A stretch of 64,000 bases of DNA from Lytechinus pictus (Eukaryota > Echinodermata > Echinoidea > Temnopleuroida > Toxopneustidae), in contig NC_087254.1 of the NCBI RefSeq assembly GCF_037042905.1, positions 19,648,603 through 19,712,602 of the forward strand, written 5' to 3'. How positions within the stretch are numbered: the stretch's first letter is position 1; each line of letters begins with the position of its first letter. Below the pieces are notes generated by a model. It was not told the DNA's origin and ran no database searches. It saw only the letters and a list, made by a program, of their open reading frames with translations. Below, one piece after another: positions 59,901 to 64,000 of this stretch. A program made the position numbers and the translations under genes.

Positions 59901-62900
59901 AAATGCATGAATTAACACATGTATCTGCAGCTAGATTAGCAATATGAGAATTAAAAGAAAACTGAAAACAGCTTTCTATTTTCCTTTTAATACATGACCT
60001 TCAAACCATCAACAACATACCAGACATGACAAGTTTATTGTGATGACTAGCATTGCAAGTGTTAGACCAAACCATCAACAACATACCAGACATGACAAGT
60101 TTATTGTGATGACTAGCATTGCAAGTGTTAGACCAAACCATCAACAACATACCAGACATGACAAGTTTATTGTGATGACTAGCATTGCAAGTGTTAGACC
60201 AAACCATCAACAACATACCAGACATGACAAGTTTATTGTGATGACTAGCATTGCAAGTGTTAGACCAAACCATCAACAATATACCAGACATGACAAGTTT
60301 ATTGTGATGACTAGCATTGCAAGTGTTAGATTTTACATTGTTGAAAATGAGTGTATTCTTTGGGGTTTTTTTTGTGCGTTGGGAGCATGATCAAGATGTA
60401 ACTTCACATTTTACCTTTCTTATGTATCTTCTAATCCAGGTGATATCAACTTTGCTCAGGACCTTTCTGATCTGAGGCACAGGAATGGACTGAATGTGGT
60501 CCTGATCCATGGATTCGCTGCCTCTGAGGCACTCAAGAACTGTGCCAACAAGGCTTACAGATATGATGAGCTCCTAGCGGACCTTCCCTTTAGGTCACCA
60601 GCAAAGGTAAGACAAGATCTAGCATATGGTTGATGTGTTTGGTGAGGTGCTCAGAGGCACTTGAGAACTGTGCCAACAAGCCTTACAGATATGAGAAGCT
60701 TCTAGCTCAGAGGCACTCAAGAACTGCCCATGTTGGCATTCATTTGTTCTGGACTGAATAAAAATGGGAAAATTTTATATTCCTAAAATAAGGATCATAT
60801 CACATTTTTTACAAGAAATCTGTGATCATTTTCTAAAAATAAATTGATCTTTTTCATTGCTTCTCTGCTTGTTCTGTCTTATAAATGTTTGTTCTTGTCT
60901 TTCTTCCTGTCTCTGTTCTCTCTTTCATTCTCACTCTTCCCCCTCCATTATTCTCTGTCTCTCCCTTCCCTCTCATACTTTCTCCCTTGTTCTTCACTCT
61001 GTACCCCTCTATTTCCTTTGTTATTCTATCCACCCTTCTCATAGAGTGTTAGTGAAAGCTCAGAGTTGGTAGTTCACAATCTTCCGGTGTGGAAGGATCA
61101 AAGTATCATTAGGACACGGCTAAAGCAGCTATCAGACAACTGTGGTGGCAAAGTTGGCAACATTGTCAACAGTACAGCATTTATCAAGTTTCCAAGCCAT
61201 GAGATAGCATGCAGGTTCGTTGCACTTTGATCAAATTATGGAGCTTTAAGATTGTTCTAAAATGTTCAAGGAGATAGGGATACAGCTGCATACAAAATTA
61301 TTCAATTGCACGCAGTTTGGACATCAGTTTACAACCTGTTTCTGTGTGAAAGTTGCAATGTCGAATGGCTTGTGAATTATAAATCTTGACTTCTATTTTA
61401 TTCAATTGTAATAAACTACATTTCCCCACTTGAATAATATAATTTGGTAATTCATTTCACCAGACTATCCTAATTGTAGGGGGATCAAATGATTTTGTTG
61501 AAATCGTTTTGTAGAGTGAAATGTACAAAATTTGATGAAACAACAGATTAGGCAAGGTCAAAGTACCGGAATACTAGCAAGATTTTTATATATATACATA
61601 ATGTTCTGTTTGGTGTCAGAAGAACCCTGATAGGCTACCCAGTCTTTCTGCAACTAAATATGGATTGGAAAAAATACTTGAGGAATATACAGACTGGCCA
61701 TGCAGTCAGTAAAGCTTGCTGCATTGTCAAAATGGAAGCAGAAGCAGAGAGGGAAGAATACAATATTTTAAGTAAAACAATTTCTGAAAGCATTGGAATA
61801 TGAACCTGTTTTTTATATGATTGGTAACCAAGAAGAGTTGCCAATTATGTATTTATTTCATTTTTCTTCTGCCGTGTAAAGGGCTAAGAAGAGACTGGAA
61901 AAAGAGAGTGTGTATGGGAACGTCATCACCACGTCGTTCTGCCGCATCAATCGATCTGGCTATGGTAGTCCGAGGTATGGAAGGAACAATGTAAGACGAG
62001 ACAGTGATAGTTATCATGATAAGAGCTGGAGAGATAACCAGGAAGAAGTCTCTAGTCATGGTGAGCAATCCTCTACTGTTTGGCTCTTGGATATGGTTCC
62101 ATGACATTTGCTCTGGCGACAATTGATCCGATGAAAAATCTGCACATTAAGCAAGACATAAAATCTAACATAAATAAAAATAAACCCGAATCCTTATCTT
62201 CACATCATTCTGAAGCAAAAACTCTATTGCAATCCTAACTCTAACCCTATGCCCTCAGAGATATTAAGACCGGAGCAAATGTCGCACGAGCAAATGTCGT
62301 GTCACCCTTGGATATACATGGACAACTTTTTTTTGTAAAATGAGAAGAAAGTGACAGCATTTTGAAGGTTTTGTATGGTTGTAGGAAAGGCTTTTATGGT
62401 AGTATGGGTTGTCTGCAAAAAAGTGACTTAGTGTTACATTGCCATTAGTTCTGTTTGTTTTTTTAATTAGATGAAATTTCATCTTTTGTAAATATATTCT
62501 ATATTCTTTTAAAAAAAACACCTGAAATATTTGAAATTTAGATTACGCATTCAATATAATTGAACACTTATGCGCATCACTGTTTTATTAAACATCAGAC
62601 TTCTGCAACCATATTTTAAATTTGATTTTTCTTCACTGTCAATACTTCTTTTATTGTTTGTCTGCAGTCTCAACATGGAAAAGCAGTCTTAACTTTATTT
62701 TGTGTGTTCAGATGTAGCAAAGAGGATTACATACATGTATCAATAGGAAACTTAGAATGCAAGTTAAATAAATGACATGTGAAATACCTGTAAAATACTG
62801 AGAAATAAGTGGATGATTAGAAGAAAATATTCTTAAGTGTACTTCTTTTGAAATCTTGTTGTTTTGCTATAGATTCAAGTAGTAGTCAAGGAACCAATGA

Positions 62901-63984
62901 GAACCAGAAGGTGGAGCCAAACATTCCAAATATCAAGACATTCACAGGCCCCGCCCCCAAACCAATCCCCGTCTCAGTCGCCGAGCAAAGGGATTGCACA
63001 AGCCCTCTTGGTGCAGGAAAGACAGACATGAAAGTCAGCAGTGGTCTTGCAGCAGCATTCCGTCCTATCCAACCCACCTCAGCTCCACCACCTGCCCCAC
63101 CCCGTCACACCCCGACTCCGCCCAATTGTGAAGGCATCAACTTGGTCATGGACGGAGCAGCAATGAGGCAGTACCCCACCCAAAGTCAGCAACGTCCTGA
63201 CCCTTCAAACAAGGCATGGTCTGAATGGAAACCTCTCATCCCTACTCCGCCGCCTACCTTGGATCCTCCCGGTCCCTATGATGCCTTCCGACCGATCCCG
63301 TCGGTCCAGAGGATGGCAGGAGCACCTGGATCTCACTTACATCTCAGGAAAGATGGCACACCTGGTAACCCATACCTCAAGGGGTCTTATAGGTGAGTTG
63401 CTAATATCAACTATGAACTATTCATGCTTTTATACCGTCTAAGAATTGATTACCAATTCATTTCTCTGTAGTATCAGTACTGCCCATTATCATTGAACAT
63501 CTTGTCAGCTATGACTACAACAAAAAAGAATGAAATAATAAAACTTATTAATGAACATGACTGAATAAAAAGTGTTTGTAATATATCCTGTATTGTTTAT
63601 TGCTCAGAGTCCGATGTCTGATGATATGGTATTCCTGATATATACTTTGCTTTTTTTTTAAATCTCTCTTCCTCTTATTCTTTTTCTACATCATTTCTAT
63701 TTCACTGTTCTTCCTTTTTCCTTTCCATCTCATCTCACTCTGTCTCCCATTTTCTCTCTCACTACGACAGAGCCCCATCCCCCTTGATGGTTACCAGTAA
63801 GCTAAAGCCAAGCTGGCAGCAGCAACAGCAGCTTCAGGGAGGGGGATCCATGGGGTCAGTGCCAGGGTTCAAACCCTGGACACCCATGCCAGGCATCGAT
63901 CTCCTCATCACCAATCTGGATTGTCAGATCACCCGTAAAGAGCTAAAGCGCCATCTAGTGGCAGCCATCAGTGAGCATTGCAAG
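53252..63984 (+). CDS. MARF1: Meiosis regulator and mRNA stability factor 1 (MARF1/limkain-b1), 5' part
   Basis: A ribonuclease and RNA-binding protein that degrades target mRNAs; in mouse oocytes it is required for meiosis and transposon silencing. Nine coding exons: 53,252-53,273; 53,927-55,321; 55,667-55,860; 56,886-57,003; 60,440-60,606; 61,045-61,214; 61,882-62,060; 62,873-63,392; 63,771-63,984. All are GT-AG with consistent phases, giving 993 codons; the gene continues past the edge. Residues 1-472 are low complexity: Arg/Ser-rich, Gln-rich near 230, Cys pairs, and a proline run near 375. The NYN nuclease is at about 478-632, with GVFWDIEN (Asp484), [20 protein letters not shown] and SGDINFA (Asp578). 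RRM1 is at 640-712 (LVVHNLP). A Pro/Ser-rich linker follows, then RRM2 from 965 (DLLITNLD). The LOTUS repeats should follow outside. The start was chosen because only this ATG is in phase across the first junction. Confidence 0.94.
55921..56740 (+). repeat. Two-copy tandem duplication, about 417 bp, in MARF1 intron
   Basis: The block starting AAATCAAAAGGGCAACTGAC at 55,921 repeats at 56,338 with about 5-10% visible differences, including the C-run/A-run difference (near 56,071 and 56,493). Both copies end before 56,740. It lies between the two NYN-encoding exons 55,667-55,860 and 56,886-57,003. Confidence 0.88.
57105..57181 (+). repeat. Four short repeats of CCGACAACCGTGAA
   Basis: Copies at 57,105, 57,136, 57,155 (one variant, CCCTGA) and 57,168, irregularly spaced by 31, 19 and 13 bases. 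They lie 100 bases after the MARF1 exon donor at 57,004. This may be a subterminal motif cluster of an unidentified insertion. Confidence 0.7.
57182..60002. other. MARF1 intron, no gene recognised
   Basis: A 2.8-kb part of the 3.4-kb intron between the NYN exons. It has locally GC-richer patches (57,260-57,560, 59,290-59,400, 59,560-59,720) with short frames on both strands that match nothing known. They may be degraded transposon sequence. Confidence 0.5.
60003..60332. repeat. 66-bp tandem repeat, five copies
   Basis: A unit starting AAACCATCAACAACATACCA repeats five times with a period of exactly 66 bp and is almost invariant (one C/T change in the fifth copy). Because 66 is divisible by 3, frames on both strands stay open through it; these are not genes. 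The array ends about 107 bp before the MARF1 exon at 60,440. Confidence 0.95.
60648..60728 (+). pseudogene. Duplicated fragments of the preceding MARF1 exon within the intron
   Basis: Bases 60,649-60,706 repeat the exon segment at about 60,525-60,582 (CAAGAACTGTGCCAACAAGG-type sequence encoding [14 protein letters not shown]) with several substitutions. A second, shorter copy follows at 60,707-60,728. Neither has flanking splice sites that I can identify, so these look like local tandem duplication of exon pieces, not an alternative exon. Confidence 0.8.
60729..61044. other. MARF1 intron, pyrimidine-rich toward acceptor
   Basis: From about 60,855 to 61,040 the top strand is mostly C and T, ending at the acceptor ATAG (61,041-61,044). 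No gene. Confidence 0.6.
62101..62306 (+). repeat. MITE-like family M, copy 4
   Basis: The left end is ATGACATTTGCTCTGGCGAC, and the right end is GGAGCAAATGTCGCACGAGC then AAATGTCGTGTCACC, inverted complements with few mismatches. The core is collinear with copies 1 and 2. It begins 40 bases after the MARF1 donor at 62,061. Confidence 0.82.
62307..62872. other. MARF1 intron remainder
   Basis: AT-rich intron sequence between the MITE copy and the acceptor at 62,872. Nothing else recognised. Confidence 0.5.
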
Positions 63985-64000
63985 GTAATTACGATTGATG

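Noticed and set aside
60001..60390. Open frames on both strands over the 66-bp repeats
   Set aside because: The period is divisible by 3 and there is no homology; the array lies in a MARF1 intron.
24532..63984. A functional cluster linking KDELR, ENGASE and MARF1
   Set aside because: They act in different pathways, have separate promoters and large gaps, and mixed orientation; proximity alone is not evidence.

Overview
The window is animal nuclear DNA: AT-rich, intron-rich, packed with interspersed repeats, and carrying three conserved metazoan genes with canonical GT-AG introns. The repeat set (long-armed foldback elements, hAT-like elements with G/C-runs, tRNA-derived SINEs with ATT tails, Ty3 and CR1/Jockey-type retrotransposons) suggests a marine invertebrate, most likely a sea urchin or another echinoderm. 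The species assignment is inference; the gene calls rest on direct reading of the translated exons.

Layout. (1) 1-3,122, minus strand: internal part of a Ty3/gypsy LTR retrotransposon (tRNA-Trp-type primer-binding site, gag, a -1 frameshift heptamer, then protease, RT, RNase H and the start of integrase running off the left edge). (2) 3,123-10,591: probable LTR and then gene-poor DNA with small dispersed repeats. (3) 10,592-20,266, minus strand: a complete four-exon KDEL receptor gene whose first intron holds a nearly full-length LINE, a foldback element and a hAT-like element with an 8-bp target duplication. (4) 24,532-42,070, plus strand: a complete 13-exon cytosolic ENGase (GH85) gene, 720 codons. 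Its last intron holds a 5.4-kb tandem array of about 112 copies of a 48-bp unit. (5) 42-50 kb: intergenic, repeat-rich. (6) From about 50.9 kb (candidate non-coding exon) or 53,252 (start codon) to the right edge, plus strand: the 5' two-thirds or so of a MARF1/limkain-b1 gene (NYN ribonuclease, RRM1, start of RRM2), 993 codons in nine coding exons; it continues past base 64,000.

The three cellular genes act separately: KDELR retrieves ER residents from the Golgi, ENGase trims free or misfolded-glycoprotein N-glycans in the cytosol, and MARF1 is an RNA-binding ribonuclease. I see no sign that they form one system. KDELR and ENGase are divergent, about 4.3 kb apart; ENGase and MARF1 are in tandem. 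The most unusual content is repeat biology: the 48-bp minisatellite with a graded variant distribution, a four-copy TIR family, a three-copy unknown family that runs up to an ENGase splice acceptor, and fragments of a MARF1 exon duplicated in the adjoining intron. I found no CRISPR array, operon or other clearly new multi-gene system.
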